Source: Prostheceraeus crozeri
Lineage: Eukaryota; Platyhelminthes; Polycladida; Euryleptidae
Length of the DNA: 64,000 bases
NCBI GenBank assembly: GCA_907163375.1
Contig: CAJQUW010001409.1
Location: forward strand, 496,001 to 560,000
Direction of reading: 5' to 3'
Each line of letters starts with the position of its first letter. Within the stretch, counting starts at the first letter, position 1. Under the pieces are notes generated by a model. The model searched no databases, was not told the DNA's origin, and was given only the letters and a program-made list of their open reading frames with translations. Of this stretch, positions 1 through 12,878 are shown one piece after another. A program made the translations under genes and the position numbers.

Positions 1-767
1 TCATCGTTGGTTGCAGTTTCGAGGACTCTTTTGCGATAAGGAAATCCTAAACAAAAATTACATCAAATATAGAAATCAGTCTCCGCCATTCTGTGTATCG
101 AGAGAAAGTCAACTGTATGACAGCTGTCACTTATCCCCCGCCCTCTATCATGAAGATCCCGCGCTTTAATCAAAGGAATGTGCGGTCATTTGATATCGGC
201 GTTGAATGTGCATTGGTGAATTGCGCAAAAAATGTTGCTCATCTTCTGAACCCCTCAGTATTATTGAAAACGTGTGGTAGAATCTGAAAGAAAATAGTAT
301 AATACAATCCTACGACGAATGTGGAACACCATGTTTGGGAAATGAAACAGCATTCCCACAGAATAATTCGTTCCTTGTATGATTCAATCTTCAAGAGACT
401 GAAGATTACTCTGGACGAGATTAAGATTGTACGAGTTCGTTTAGTATGAATGCATACAATATAGATTATGCTACATACGTGTGTATACTGAACGTATAAT
501 GAAGTATACTGAATAATGCCGTGTTTTTGGAAGATCAAAGGAATGAAGTACGAGTAGCAATATCATTAGGTAGAATACCTCAGCATTATCATAAAAATGG
601 AAAAAAACATGTATAATTCATAGCTGCATTATCATAAAGCTGAAAAACAAATACTGAAAAGAAGATGAAGTGTAAAGAGGTAAAAGAGTGGAAGAGATAA
701 ATGGGAAGGAAAAAGTAGAATAAATAAGCAATAATTAACTACTACTAAAATATAGTAATAACTAATA
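1..767. other. Unassigned flank
   Basis: AT-rich sequence with short open frames only. I see no splice-bounded exon, transposon end or RNA gene. It ends in CTAATA, which is the left copy of the duplication flanking the next element. Confidence 0.5.
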
Positions 768-2159
768 CAGGCCTGTGATTAGCTTATGACAAAAATTGAG
801 GATTTTCCTTGAAAAATTTGAGGAATGGAAGCGGAGCGTAATATGGTAATTGCAAAAAAGATGCAATTTTTAGCATGGATTTTGGGCCAAACTTCAAGTC
901 ATGAAGGTCGAAGAAGGCAACCCCAGGGTTGACCACAACACACTTTTTGAAGTTGTGTATAACAAATGGATAATGGCCTGGTCATAATCACTTCCCGCGT
1001 TGTTACGAATTTAATTTGTTGACCTCAAGTACTATCTGCCTAGAATGTGTCGAACAGAGGATGTCAGATCAAGCTGCTGATATCGCTGTGCTTCACGCTA
1101 TCGTCACCAATTCAATTTTGCTTGTCAGATTTGTATACTGCAATATTTTGAATGCAGGAAATATCCTAAATACAGGCATCTGGGGATATTGTGACGATTA
1201 ATTTTCACAGATTTTAGACAAATTTTGGGAGGAGAGTAACCCATAACTAAAAAAGGATCAAAATCGTTGACGGAATGCATTGCTCTTGGGTTAAAAAAAT
1301 TCATTATTATGAAGGATACGCCACATTACACACTAACATATTAATATTATTTTTTACTGCATAAGTTTTGGTAGCTCTTGTTTACCTGTCAGCGCTTTGA
1401 TCATATCGCTTCAATCTACATTCAAATGAACATGAAGAACCGACTTGCCAGCTAAGTCATTGGTATCATCCAGGCAAAGAGTGAAAGATCATCACCTCTA
1501 TTCGCATGAAGTTCCGAATAGAGATTGACATCCACATCTTGCAGTAGACCCAGGTTGAAAATCTACCAACCCAGTAATATGTGGTTTGAATGTCTTCATT
1601 AATTTAAGTTCGCATACAACGATAAACGATGTGTGCACTACTTTCGCACCAACCTGTGTTCAGATGTCGGTCTGCAAACCCTGAAAAACGTAGCTGCAGA
1701 CTCATGGGCTTCTCATAAGCTTCTAGCTCCCACACACTAGTGACCAGGAGGCATATAGACACTACATTTACAGACCATCCGCTTTACCCCATCGGATGTG
1801 TTCATATTCAGCGGAAATATAATGGAAGAGAATGAGTAAAGCAAAAGCTTCAGTTGATAAGAGCATTGAAATCCACGTGGGCTAGGCTACCTACACGTTA
1901 TCACATAATGGATATAGAAGATCGATATCCTAAAGTTCTTTAAGAAGCACAGGCATACATTTGGCAACCCTATAGTCGCAGAAACATAATGAAGGCTGTG
2001 AAACAGGTCAAGATAAACAATGAAAATAATTGAATAAGCATTTTATTGTTGGAATTCTCCGCAACATTATGATGTTGGAAGTAAAAATTGATTGCAGTGT
2101 TCAAATATACAATTTCTGTAGGTTGATCGCAGTGTTTCACTCATTAAATACGTGAAAGT

Positions 2160-2900
2160 GCTGACCCGTACGAAAAAAGTTTGAAAATCTTATAAGAATC
2201 TTATATAAGATCCTATGTTTTTTTTATAAGAATGTAAGGTTATAAGAATATTAACATTATCTCTATAAGGTCTTATGAGAGATCTTATAAAAAATTCTTA
2301 AAACTTTTCGGTAAGAAACAAGTTAATTTGATATAAGATCTTATATAATATTCATTATTTTACACATTTACTATGTTTATGATTTTTAATTAAAAAAACT
2401 GATACTATATCTTATATAATAAATTCCAAGAAAGCTTATACTTTTACGACGTAAGGTTTTTTTTTATAACCTGTTAAAACAGTATCTTTTATAATGAATT
2501 CCATTAAAACTTTACATTTTACGTATATAAGATTTTTTTTATTACTGTTACAGATCTTATATATGAATTCATTAACTTTATACTTAAACTATGTAAGATT
2601 TTTTTTATCAACCTGTTTAACCGATCTTATATAATGAAATTCATTACAAAAAAAAACAATAAAAACCCCCTTATACTTGTACTATGTCAGATTTTTTGTA
2701 TTAAATCTGTTAACAGAATCGTATATAATGAATTCCATTAAACCTTATATTTTACTATATGAGATTGTTCTTATAACCTGTTAAACAGATCTTATATAAT
2801 GAATTCCATGAAATCTTACACTTTCACTATGTAAGATGTTTTTCTTATAACTTGCTAATATATCTTATATATTGAAATTCATGAAAATATCATTTATTAG
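2160..2900. repeat. AT-rich minisatellite, ~73-bp period
   Basis: The core cTTATATAATgAATTCcATt recurs near 2413, 2487, 2556, 2628, 2720, 2793 and 2867. The spacing is 69-74 bp, except for one 92-bp interval enlarged by an A-rich insert near 2645. Each unit also carries tAtGTAAGATTTTTTTtATAACCTGTTA. The block from 2165 to 2340 is a related, more scrambled run rich in ATAAGATCTTATAT palindromes. A short related piece lies at 9325-9360, near the other end of the enclosing element. Confidence 0.75.
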
Positions 2901-5900
2901 TATTGTCATTATCTGTTAACTGTCTAGACCGTTTACGGCCTTAAATTTTCTTTCAACTTTTGATTTTAATAGTCATAGATTATTTTTAATAAATTCATTT
3001 GAATAACATGTCATCATTTCCTTAAATCCGACGTTAGATGCAGAGGAAATATATGAGCATTTATATGCTGTTCGTGGGTGGTGCTGTACGAAATACAATG
3101 GACATGTAAAACAATAAATATCTAATGATTCTAAGTCCATGAATTGTGCATTCAAGCGAAAAACTATTTATGACAATGGTACGATTTTCTTTTGACGAAA
3201 ACAAGCAACGATTGTAACACAGAAACATACCAACTATATAAATATTTTAGTCAAGAAAAGTCTGTAGAAAGTCATCTATGATGGTTATAAAGATACTTTT
3301 TCAGATGTTGTTCATAAATAGTGCTGAATTGCAATTACTTCATATAAGGAAAATTTTCAAAAATATGCTTAACTTATGAACACTTCCTAAGTCGATAAAT
3401 TGTATCCGGTGCAACAGGGTCAAATTTGAGAGATGTTGACATCCTGGCAAGTTGTTTATTATTCAAGTTTTTCACCTGTTAGATAAGGAAGAGGACCCAT
3501 ATGTCTCAAATAGCTAACTTCCGCTTTAATTCGCCGTTATGTCAAAATGGTTGATCGCAATCAATGCTTTCAATAAGCAAAAGATGAATTTCACATGAAG
3601 AAAACTCCTTGCGATACGCTGTCGATAACAACATTTCCTTTTTGCATTAGGACTATATGATGAGTCGTGAACACCACTATTTTTATGAATCCTTTAGTAA
3701 ACACATGTACTTCAGTTGGATTGTCTCGATTTGCACAGGTTTTCTGGGATTGAGCGGGCTTAAAATTCTTAGCCCTGTTACATGCAGCAAGCGGAATCGC
3801 CATGCTTACATTACCCAACTGATTGCTTTCCATGAACCAATATTCAAGTTTTTCTAGATAATGAGACGGTACGTATTGAGTTCCGGTGACAGACTTTTTC
3901 AATTGATATAAAAAGGAAGAAGATCAAATGTCTGGTCGCCACGCCCATAATGGGCCCCAATTTCGCACCGCTTGTGGTAAATGAAGAAGTTGATGGAATT
4001 CCAGGGCATATGGCTCAAACGCCATAAGAATTTTTTCATTATATTGCGAACAATGTTTTAAAGCGTATTCTGCATGATAATATCGTCCATCACTAATTTT
4101 GTTTTAAAAAGGAGAAATGTCCTGTTTGAGAATAAAAGGAAATGGTTGTAAAAATTCGGTTGGTGAAGTATGACCGTTAGACAAATGGGCCACAGTTATA
4201 AAAGAAATGATTTGTATTCACTTCTCGCCAAAATTTCGAGTCAAATTGAACGGTAAGTTCGTCGAATATCAGAGAATGTAAACTTCTTTATATGCGAGTC
4301 AATAACAGTGGAATACTTTCCATATACCAGCCTTAAGTGATTTCCCTCTATCAAACACCAGCGCTATCCAACGTCGCATAACACCTAAAAGTATACAATG
4401 TAGGAATCTGGTCCAATAAGAAGAAATAAATCAAAAGTGATCTAGTTTCTGCGAGAACAACGATGCAATACCCTTTTGATTGGAACGTATCAGGTTTTGG
4501 ATCAATACCATCAGCATATCTTGCTGGGTTGTTGCATCGTTCTATTGGGCTGCGTTCTGCAAGAAAGGATACGTCGTAATTTGTGTGAAAATTCTCCTTC
4601 CCTGATGTTCGAACTGTGCAGCAAAAATGCCGGTTATTACTGAACCCTGGCCTGCAAACTAGACAGATTGGTGATCACCCGATGAAAGTATGACATAAAT
4701 ACGAATTGTATGATACGTTTTCGTCGAGCGTCGAATCCATGGCAATCCTCTATTCTAACGACCGCCATCTATCGACAAATAATGCTGAATTTTTGCAGCC
4801 ACGTTACCTTAGGAGCGTACATAAAACTCCAACAAGCGAGAATATTAAATCGGTATATTAGATTTAACTCATTATTACAAAGAGAATCGGTAAGTGACAC
4901 TAACCATTCGATGTAGTAAATAATGGGATAGCTGTCGCTATTTAATAATAGAGATAACTCATTCAATTGTACCTACACATATTTTCTTGTACTTAAAACC
5001 GTCTGTGATAATTCTGTAAACAAATGTCTTGACGCTCTCCGTACTCTCAAATTGAACACTACATCCGAATTGGTATCCCAAAACAAACGAATTTGGTTTT
5101 CGACGCAATCGTACAACATGCGGGTTTTGTCATCTAACAAACTGCCAGCATTTTTACATGAATGACAATGAATGTCATTTGTGCTTTTAAGGAGAGCAAT
5201 AACGATAGTGTTTTGAAGTCAAATCTATTTAGATTTTAATTCATGTCAAAAGTTTCGTATTAAAGTGATACTTACTCGAAACGATGTTGTTTTACTGACA
5301 GATATGCTGGCGTTAGGACACGAAAGATCATCGAACAAAGACCTACGAGTTTATGGCGTCTAGGAAATTCGGAAATTTTCAAAACTGATTGACTCACTGT
5401 TAAGTCGGATTTTGGAAAATCAGACGATAGAATTCAATCAACATCGAAGTCCGAGAGCTCGTCGTAGTGCTCTCTAATTCAGATTCATATCGGAGCTTGT
5501 GAAAATTATGACGGTATTGTAGTCATTTCAAGAAATTTCAAGAAGCTGGTTCACTAGTTTTCGATTGTTCGCGCCTCTAAATTGGGGCACTAGATGAATA
5601 ATCGCTGTAGTGCACATTGTCAATAGATGGAAGACGCAGGTATCTGTTGAGATGGGGTCGTACTATATTGATTACTGGTATCTCGATTAATGATCTTCTG
5701 TCAACTTTCTCCTCTGCCTGTACCGCGAATATTTTTGACTCCTGTATAACAGGGAGATGATATGCACAAATAATGAGTTGTGTCTTGCGGCTGATTATTT
5801 AGTCTGCGTAGAAATTCGGTGCCAGTATCTCGAAGCTGTACTGTCGTCTAGCAATCAGCGACCACGTTTTATAAAAATACTTAACAGCCGCAGAGTTCGT

Positions 5901-8900
5901 GGGTGTGTGAGATATTGAATTTGTCGTCGGCGGAGTTTTTATTGAGTGGTTGGCAATTTCGAAACGATTCAAACGCTTCGCACACAATTCACCTCGATGG
6001 GGCAGATGACATGATGAGTTTCGTACGGACAGCACTTTATTGGTTTAATTACCATGAGTTGCACGTCTATGCGATATCGTTTCCACATTTGCCATAAATG
6101 GTCATCGTGCGTGGGTTGTGTGAGAATGGACTGCATTCGGCAACCTAGGAATTTCCTAAATTATAGTTGACGTCCTCCGCATATTCGCAGTCGTCGCGTT
6201 CGAGAAGATGCTCGTTCGCGTTGTCAGCAGAAGCCATATTTACAGGCAATTTGATTCAAAGAAACAGTACTGTTTTGTGGGGAATAGGAAAATCGAAAAT
6301 GGGCAGCTACAGTCCTTACTAAACACAGTGGCAGAACAGTCAGCAGCGGAGATAGTATGGAGAAACATGAGAGGTGAGGATCGAATTCTTTAACATCTTC
6401 AACAATGATCGAAGACGTCAGCAAGCAACTCACGGAGGGTGAACTTTCAACTGCATAGATGATAACGAGAAAGCGTATTTGGAAGAAGAGATTAGGATTT
6501 GGAGAATGAAGTCGGTAAGTACCTAACGATTATTGATACATAATTATCCTAATCAACATGTGAATTGCCATTTTAGTGTGGCAAAAAAGAATTACCTTTC
6601 ACTTCATCTCCATGAGATTCACTTGTCTTTCTCAAACTATGAGATCGTTTTCGCATTTTCAATTGTTTTGAAATATTGGGGAAAATGATCGATGATAATT
6701 TAGGAACGTGTGTTGACATACGAATATTATACATGCATATATAGCATTTTGTATGCTTCCAATTCTTAGAGATTTCAGTTTTATTTATTAATACGACAGG
6801 TACTCTATTTAATGAGAAATTTATGTTTAAATGAGTAAAAAGATATGAAACTTTTCCTATTAATCTCATTAAGAACAGAATCCTTACAAAACTTATGACT
6901 TGATGTTCTGATTTGTTTTTTCTTTCGATGTTACTCAGCCCATGCATCTTGCCGTTGGTCGCACGATGGACTGACCTGTGAAGGCCCAACAAGCGGTTGA
7001 CATGAGCATTTAAAAAAACAGGATAAAAAACTACTTGTAAAAGCATGTAAAGTTGTTTCATATGTGAAAAAATTACTACCTTTTTTAATTAATATCGTCT
7101 TCTAAATTCTATTAAGAACGCATCTTTTCTACTTCGATCAATACTAAGCTTTAAATCTACAATGAGTTTGTTCATGTTTTGATACGTTATGCACACAAGC
7201 CTGAAAACATTGTTGGGGATTTTGTTTCTAACCAAATTAATGTATTGAATGCAATTTAATTATAATATTAACAAGACCGGCACACATAGGCCAAGTTGAG
7301 TATTTAAATGATCAAATATTTGACCTTAGGCTACTTTTAAGTTTATTTTTTCTCGATCGTAGTAGGTTAATTCAGTCCATCGAGATCATGTTGTGTAGCT
7401 ACACCTTGGCTTTTATCTTTACCACATCCTCTCGATTCCATTCCAATGAAAATTGTGAGGCTTTTTTGTTGGATAGTTTCATGTACGTCAGTAGTTATCA
7501 GAATCTAAAATTATACTTAATTTTTCATTGATTACTACTTCCTTTCTTATGTTTTTTGTAATCGCCGTTAAAAACTCTTAAGGAGGAGATTTTATAGGAT
7601 GAAATTGAATGAAACGATTACGTACATTTCATAAGGGCATCTAGGCTCGAATACCGATTCAAGTTCAATCAATCATACTGTAAACATGAAATTAAACCAA
7701 ATTTTACAAAAAAATCGACATACCATAAGCGATAATAAATAGATACAAATTGTTTTGTCGTATTCAGATCTTGAAATTATTGCAAACTAAAGTCAGTAAT
7801 AAGTATATTTGTGCTTCATATTCTTCCCCCCCCCCCACATTTCCAAACTTACCACATCCGTCAAATTTAGTCACCCCGAGTGAGGGTATGTTTGAACGGC
7901 ACAGCACTCGTGTGAGTCCGACACAAAATGAGGTGGGAATAGCGCTAATTGCAGGAGCATCTATCAACACGATTAAGACGTTAACTATTATTTGTCTGTA
8001 TCAATGACACATAGGGCACTCCTGTAACTTGACGTCGAAACAACCTGAGAATAAGAGACCTCGCGAAACACTGCGTCCTGTGCTGCCGCCCACATTGGTT
8101 CTGCGAAGCTCTATTTTGAAGCAAAAAAATGCTTTTAATTGGTAAATATTTGTTTTTATTTGGGGACCAGTAACGTACAGGTGATATTTATGGGACAGTA
8201 AAAGTACAGGTGTGCGAACATATTCATCTTTTTTTCTACACAGAATTATTTTGTCCACTAAGTGGAAATGGAACATCCAACTTCGCTTACTACAAACTTA
8301 AGCTTGTGTCCATAAGACAATGAATATCAAACGCATTATCTTTCTCCTCATTAAATATTTATTATTTTTGCAGATGAGTGAATCGAGAATGGGAACTTGC
8401 TGAAAGAGGTTGCGCGAGGTAAGCGATCCTACAGCTGTCACCTCGACTTGGACAACGTGTCTTCTCGCTTGGTCCGAGATGCAGGAACAGAAAGAAATGA
8501 CTGAGTCGCGGAGGTAATGGAGATGAGCAGTACCGTCGATACTGCTCAAGTGAAGAAAGGAGGCGCGGAGAATTGCAAGAGCAGGCTAACCAGCAGCAGA
8601 GTGGTGAAGATGGTGTGTTAAGGTCTTCAAGAGGAGCATTGCCTCACAAAAAACTGTCATGGGTCAAGGATATTCGTGGGGTCTAACCAGAACAAAGTCG
8701 AGGAGATCACTTAATACATAAAGGAGCTGGTACAACGACGTACCGGGGAAATACACAAATTCATTATTCAGAAGTGAACGGACACGCGAAGAAACTCCGG
8801 AAAGGGATGATTTCTATAACTGAACCGGACCTGCCGTCTTGTTAGATTCTTTTTTCTAAGATGCCGGTTTTTATATTTGTACAATAGGCCGATATGTTTT

Positions 8901-8959
8901 ATGTCAAGTTTGTTGCTGTTTGGTAGAATCATGCTTAAGTTGACGGATACAAGGGTGCA

Positions 8960-9265
8960 AGAATAGTATAAGGAAGTGAGAAGAACCGAGTTAAAAAGAA
9001 ATAGTTGAGACGTTAAGCAAGGAAAGTATAGAAAAGTGATGGGAAATTATGAAGAAAAGTAGGAGAATCGTATGAGAAAATCGAAGAAAATGTTAAGAAT
9101 AGTGTAAGAAATTAGAAAGAACAATGTAAGGAATTAGTATGAGAAACTAGACAGGTAAGTGTAAGCATAGTATGAGAAACTAGCAAGGAAGTATAAGAAT
9201 CGTATGAGGAAAACTTAGGAGAAAAGTTAAGAATAGTCTAGGAAACAAGTATGAAATGTATAGGA
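8960..9265. repeat. Degenerate purine-rich repeat
   Basis: The plus strand here is almost entirely A and G with scattered T. Variants of GTATGAGAAAcTAG and GTATAAGAAtcGTATGAG recur roughly every 30-45 bp (for example ~9071, ~9150, ~9170, ~9200). No conserved unit boundary could be fixed by eye. No coding function is visible. Confidence 0.5.
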
Positions 9266-9746
9266 GTTATGTAAACGGGTTATAAGAAAGTGACGGTTTA
9301 TGGTGGCGATTTATACGATAAACTTATATAAGTTTCTTATATAATATCTGTTACAGATTTTAATTTCTTTTTTGTACGGGGAACTACGGAGTTCGACAGA
9401 CAATAACTTCAGACTTCTCTGCATAGCAAAATAAGTCCGGACGAACCCAAATATCTGCAGCCATGTAGCTTCCAGAAATCATAACAAAGTGAAATAAGAG
9501 TACGTTATAAATCATAATTGTTCAAGCTCAGCAGTCAGAATGTAGGATACAAGTTATAGGATTCTATCTCAGCTTCTTGACTGGAAGTTTACATATCATC
9601 GCCATTCGCCAAAAAACAATACATTATCCTACATTTAGTCTGAAATGTGTCACATTTGAGGAATTTCTCTTAGTTAAGCTATATTTGAGGAATTTTTGAG
9701 GAGTAAAAAAAATATTTGAGGAATCTGAGGAGTAATCACAGGCCTG

Positions 9747-10280
9747 CTAATAAGACCAAAAAAATAGATTATGCAAATTTAACTAGAAGAGAAGTGAAGG
9801 AAGAGATCATGTGGGAATGAAAAGGTGGAATATCTGCGTAAAGACCAGTAGTTGCATTAACAAGACCAAAAATAGAATAGAAATTGGGCCTACCGAGATG
9901 ATAACATAACAGAGGAGAGGGCTACTTAACTTCATCGTAGAAAGAAGTCATTCAAATTATAGATTCTCCATGGTGCTACGTGGAAGCGCTTCGACGGCCC
10001 GCTTCAATATTTACAGATGCTGGAAATAACTCCAAAGCGTCTTCCACAACCCAGCCCAGGGTACCCGGTTCGTTTTACCGTTCGAAACCTTAATGATTCT
10101 GCAGCAAACTTTTCCGGTCGGATGCTTCTGATACCAACCCTTTATGTCTGAGTGGGATCCATAGCCTTGTCATAATCAATATACCAAAGTAGTACGAGCT
10201 TTATTTAGAGTTGGCTTCTCTTTATTTCTTTGTCAATAATCAGAATCTATTAAACCAAAAACTACGTCAGGGTTGTTTAA
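9747..10280. other. Unassigned spacer
   Basis: I see no gene, repeat end or RNA in this spacer between two transposable elements. The sequence TTTATT at 10201, which reads AATAAA on the minus strand, is a possible distant poly(A) signal for the BIR gene, but this is weak. Confidence 0.3.
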
Positions 10281-10770
10281 CCCTCAGAGACCTGAGCTTT
10301 TTCCAACCCTCTGAGACCTGAGGGAGGATCCAGTGGGCTCCTTTCACATATTCTTCGCTTACCTGCTTAAATCGATATCAAAACATAAGGAAAGTTGATT
10401 TTAAGTAAAACAATTATGTTTGCGTGTAGCAGGTCGATATAACTAATCCCTTGAGTGACTTTCAGCCTTCTCAGCAAACACATAAAAAAATATGGTGTTT
10501 TTATAAGTCAACGACATTTAGCACAGCATCAGTTGTACTAAGAGTCGGCTTTGCGATATTTTCTGTCTACACCCTCTGAGACCTGAGGACCCCCTTGGCC
10601 TGCCTACCATACTTCTACTGATTCAATTGAAATGAAATAACACAAGCAGATTCACTGTCAAAAATGACGATTTTACATGGGCATGAGCGGTTGATATATC
10701 CTCAGCGCAAAAATTGAAATAGAAAAATGTGGCTCCGGGGTCCACTGGACCCCTCTCAGGTCTCTGAGGG
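10281..10770. mobile_element. piggyBac-like MITE
   Basis: The left end is TTAA followed by CCCTCAGAGACCTGAG. The right end is the reverse complement CTCAGGTCTCTGAGGG followed by CTAA, a one-base variant of TTAA. A TTAA target and a CCCT-type terminus are hallmarks of piggyBac-type elements. CCCTCTGAGACCTGAGG is repeated at ~10309 and ~10570, and GATCCAGTGGgcTCC near the left mirrors GGGGTCCACTGGACCCC near the right. There is no coding capacity in 490 bp, so it is a non-autonomous element. It lies downstream of the inferred 3' end of the BIR gene. Confidence 0.7.
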
Positions 10771-11059
10771 CTAAACCAATTTCAGACATTGAATGGCGAA
10801 TTTTTTGTCAATTTAAGTCATTATCATTGTGATCCTATAAACGAAGAAAATCAGTTAATTATTAAAAATTCAGTATCCTACAGCTTTCCAGCATGACTTA
10901 TCTGTTGAAATTACTTTTAAAATGTTTTTATCGAATTTACAGAATCACTGCACTCTAAATACATGAAATATTCCAATATTGATAAAAAATCATGATTGAC
11001 TTTTGGAACTGGTTTTCCAGGTCAGTTCGGCCATTTCCTCAGTCACAGTCAATGCAACT

Positions 11060-11091
11060 TCAGTGACTCCAACAAGCTTCAAGAACTGAAA
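11060..11091 (-). CDS. BIR protein gene, candidate last exon
   Basis: After the exon 6 donor, the minus strand shows a pyrimidine-rich stretch with several AGs, the last good one being gagtcttcag just before 11091. Joined in phase 1, the frame adds about ten residues (V-S-V-L-E-A-C-W-S-H) and meets TGA at 11060-11062. The implied intron is only 80 bp, against 1.4 kb or more for the other introns. An upstream acceptor (ttctgtag, ~11117) gives the same frame and stop. The real 3' exon could instead lie further left or outside the window; I found no RING domain there. Confidence 0.3.
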
Positions 11092-11171
11092 CTGAAGACT
11101 CAACGGAATGCACAGAAAAGCAGGGAAATTTTACTACAGAAAAACAGGAATACTGGAAAAGTTAAACTTAC

Positions 11172-11261
11172 CGGTCATTGTAACAAATTCACTATCATTG
11201 CTTTGCTGATGTTTTTTATCAATGCTTTCTTGTCTCCTCCGATTATCTTCCCGTTGCTTTT
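11172..11261 (-). CDS. BIR protein gene, exon 6 (basic, charged)
   Basis: Acceptor gcaaatattttccag and donor ACCG|GTAAGT bound 90 nt. The exon enters in phase 1, completes the split codon from exon 5 as GAA, and leaves in phase 1. It encodes about 29 residues (492-521), extremely charged and Gln-rich: EKQREDNRRRQE then SIDKKHQQSNDSEF. This continues the helical, coiled-coil-like character of exon 5 and could be a protein- or nucleic-acid-contacting tail. No domain is recognised. The strong splice sites and phase fit support it as a real exon although it is short. Confidence 0.65.
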
Positions 11262-11814
11262 CTGGAAAATATTTGCAAAAATTAGTTAAAAATACTGCAG
11301 GCAGACGAAGTCGACACGAGGTTCTGGCTAACTAGGATTCGGGCAGCTGACATCACCTAGTAGAGATACTTCAATACTTGGGTGAGGAAATAGGATGAGA
11401 AGAACACAGTCAGAGCAGACTTATCCGATCCGCTCGCCGAAGTTATTCACATGTGTTAACTAAAGAATACCCCAGGATGACCTTTATTAACTATCTACTG
11501 CTGAGGAGATGCGTGACTTCTGATGACAGCAACTAGTGCAGTGACACTGCGGCTCGAAGAAGAGATCTAATATTGAAACGTAGGTACTAGATAGCTTCCC
11601 TATTATGAAAAAAATATGACAAATGACGACCCAAATAGAATTGATTCATTCTATCAGAACATTCAATCATAGCTTGATCATACATTTTCAAATAAATTTG
11701 TCATCTTTTCTGACATTCAATTGATGATAGATGACTTTATTTATTGAAATTAATCATTATGCTTTATTTGAACTTACTAAGTAAATCATCTCTTGATTGA
11801 AAAAATGAAAAAAC

Positions 11815-12036
11815 ATTCTTTTTACTCGGATGCACAATGCGCACGGAGTGGCCGAGTTGTTATTTGTTCCACACTCATTCGTCTTTGTGCTGAGTGTTTA
11901 GCAGGAATGCATAGTGTATCTATTTTAAAAGTCTTAGGTTTGACCCAAACAAGGTTTGAACTAAGGTCTCCCGGACACGGAGTGAACTCTACCACAAGGC
12001 CACAGCGCCGGTCAACATTGATTTGCAAACGGCTTA
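11815..12036 (-). mobile_element. tRNA-derived SINE
   Basis: Read on the minus strand from ~12036, the sequence starts like a tRNA: GACCGGCGCTGTGGCCTTGTGGTAG includes a good RNA polymerase III A-box, and AGTTCAAACC about 35 bases further on is a B-box. Unlike a tRNA gene it does not fold to a full acceptor stem. It continues into a ~120-bp tRNA-unrelated body with AACACTCAGCACAAAG and CACTCCGTGCGC, then an A-rich tail (plus-strand coordinates below ~11820). It sits in intron 5 of the BIR gene. Confidence 0.65.
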
Positions 12037-12878
12037 GGTCCACTACTGTTTAGACTAGCGGAGTAAATTTCCAAGTTGTTTCCATATTGTTCCTTAAGAA
12101 AGTTAGTTTAAGGCTTAAGTTAAAAAATCGCATCACACAATTAATTGTGCAAGAATACGTACATGCAAATCAAGATGATCAAATCAATATTCCCAAAGAG
12201 TCAAACGAATCTTTTTTTATTTGACTTATAGGATATCTTGGAATTGTAGTTTCTTTTGGAATTTTTGCAATTTCTTGTTTGAAACGAACGGGTTCACAAA
12301 AACAAAAAATCAAAATATTCATTAAGTTAACACCTTCACAAGCTGTATAGATGAGAAAGAAATGTTGTCTTGCAAACTACAACAGTCAATCACACCAACA
12401 GAGCAGTGAATAACAGGACACCCAAGATTTAAGGCTAACATTCAAACACACAATGATTCTTTTAACGTGCATACCACGCAGTTTAGATAAGACGAGAAAA
12501 TCGAAGTGGAAAGATCAAACATAGTGAAATTGTGATACCCACAAAATAAAATGGACTACAAATAGAGAACAATAGTGTTATTCGCTTTTACAGTGAAGGT
12601 AAATAGAAAAAGCTGGCTGCATATCGGATAAATAAAAAAGGGAAATTCGCGATTAAATCATTCAATTCAGTAACATTTAATTAACTATGAAATTCATGAC
12701 TAAAGTACGTCATGTATGTGCTATATTGATAGTAATGAAATATCGCGGTGTAAACCACGTAAATGGACCAAGCTTTTGAACCTAATTTCCATCAGACGAA
12801 TGAATTCTAGCTTTGTTTTCTGATTTTTTTTCTGTTAATGCTGCACAAAATGAATAATGTGAACTTCAAAAAGCCTAC

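Larger units (their letters stand above)
768..9746. mobile_element. Large TIR-bounded element (~9 kb) with 6-bp target duplication
   Basis: The segment opens with CAGGCCTGTGATTA (768-781) and closes with its exact reverse complement (9733-9746). CTAATA lies flush outside both ends (762-767 and 9747-9752). A perfect 14-bp terminal inverted repeat plus a flush 6-bp duplication is what a cut-and-paste DNA transposon leaves, and the CAGG start suits hAT-like families. Just inside the ends the motif TTTGAGGAAT occurs once on the left (~819) and three times on the right (~9655 to 9722). Apart from two repeat blocks, the interior holds only short scattered frames, the longest 162 codons at 6573-7061 on the minus strand. 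I recognise no transposase, so it is either non-autonomous or very decayed. The two ends could also belong to separate copies, but the matching duplication argues against that. Confidence 0.65.

Noticed and set aside
6573..7061. 162-codon minus-strand frame, the longest in the left 10 kb
   Set aside because: No domain, no splice context, composition like surrounding AT-rich DNA; CYICMYN is not enough for a RING or zinc finger.
1..11000. RING domain expected at the C-terminus of an IAP
   Set aside because: I looked for the Cys/His spacing on the minus strand downstream of exon 6 and found none. The gene may lack it, or it may lie outside the window.
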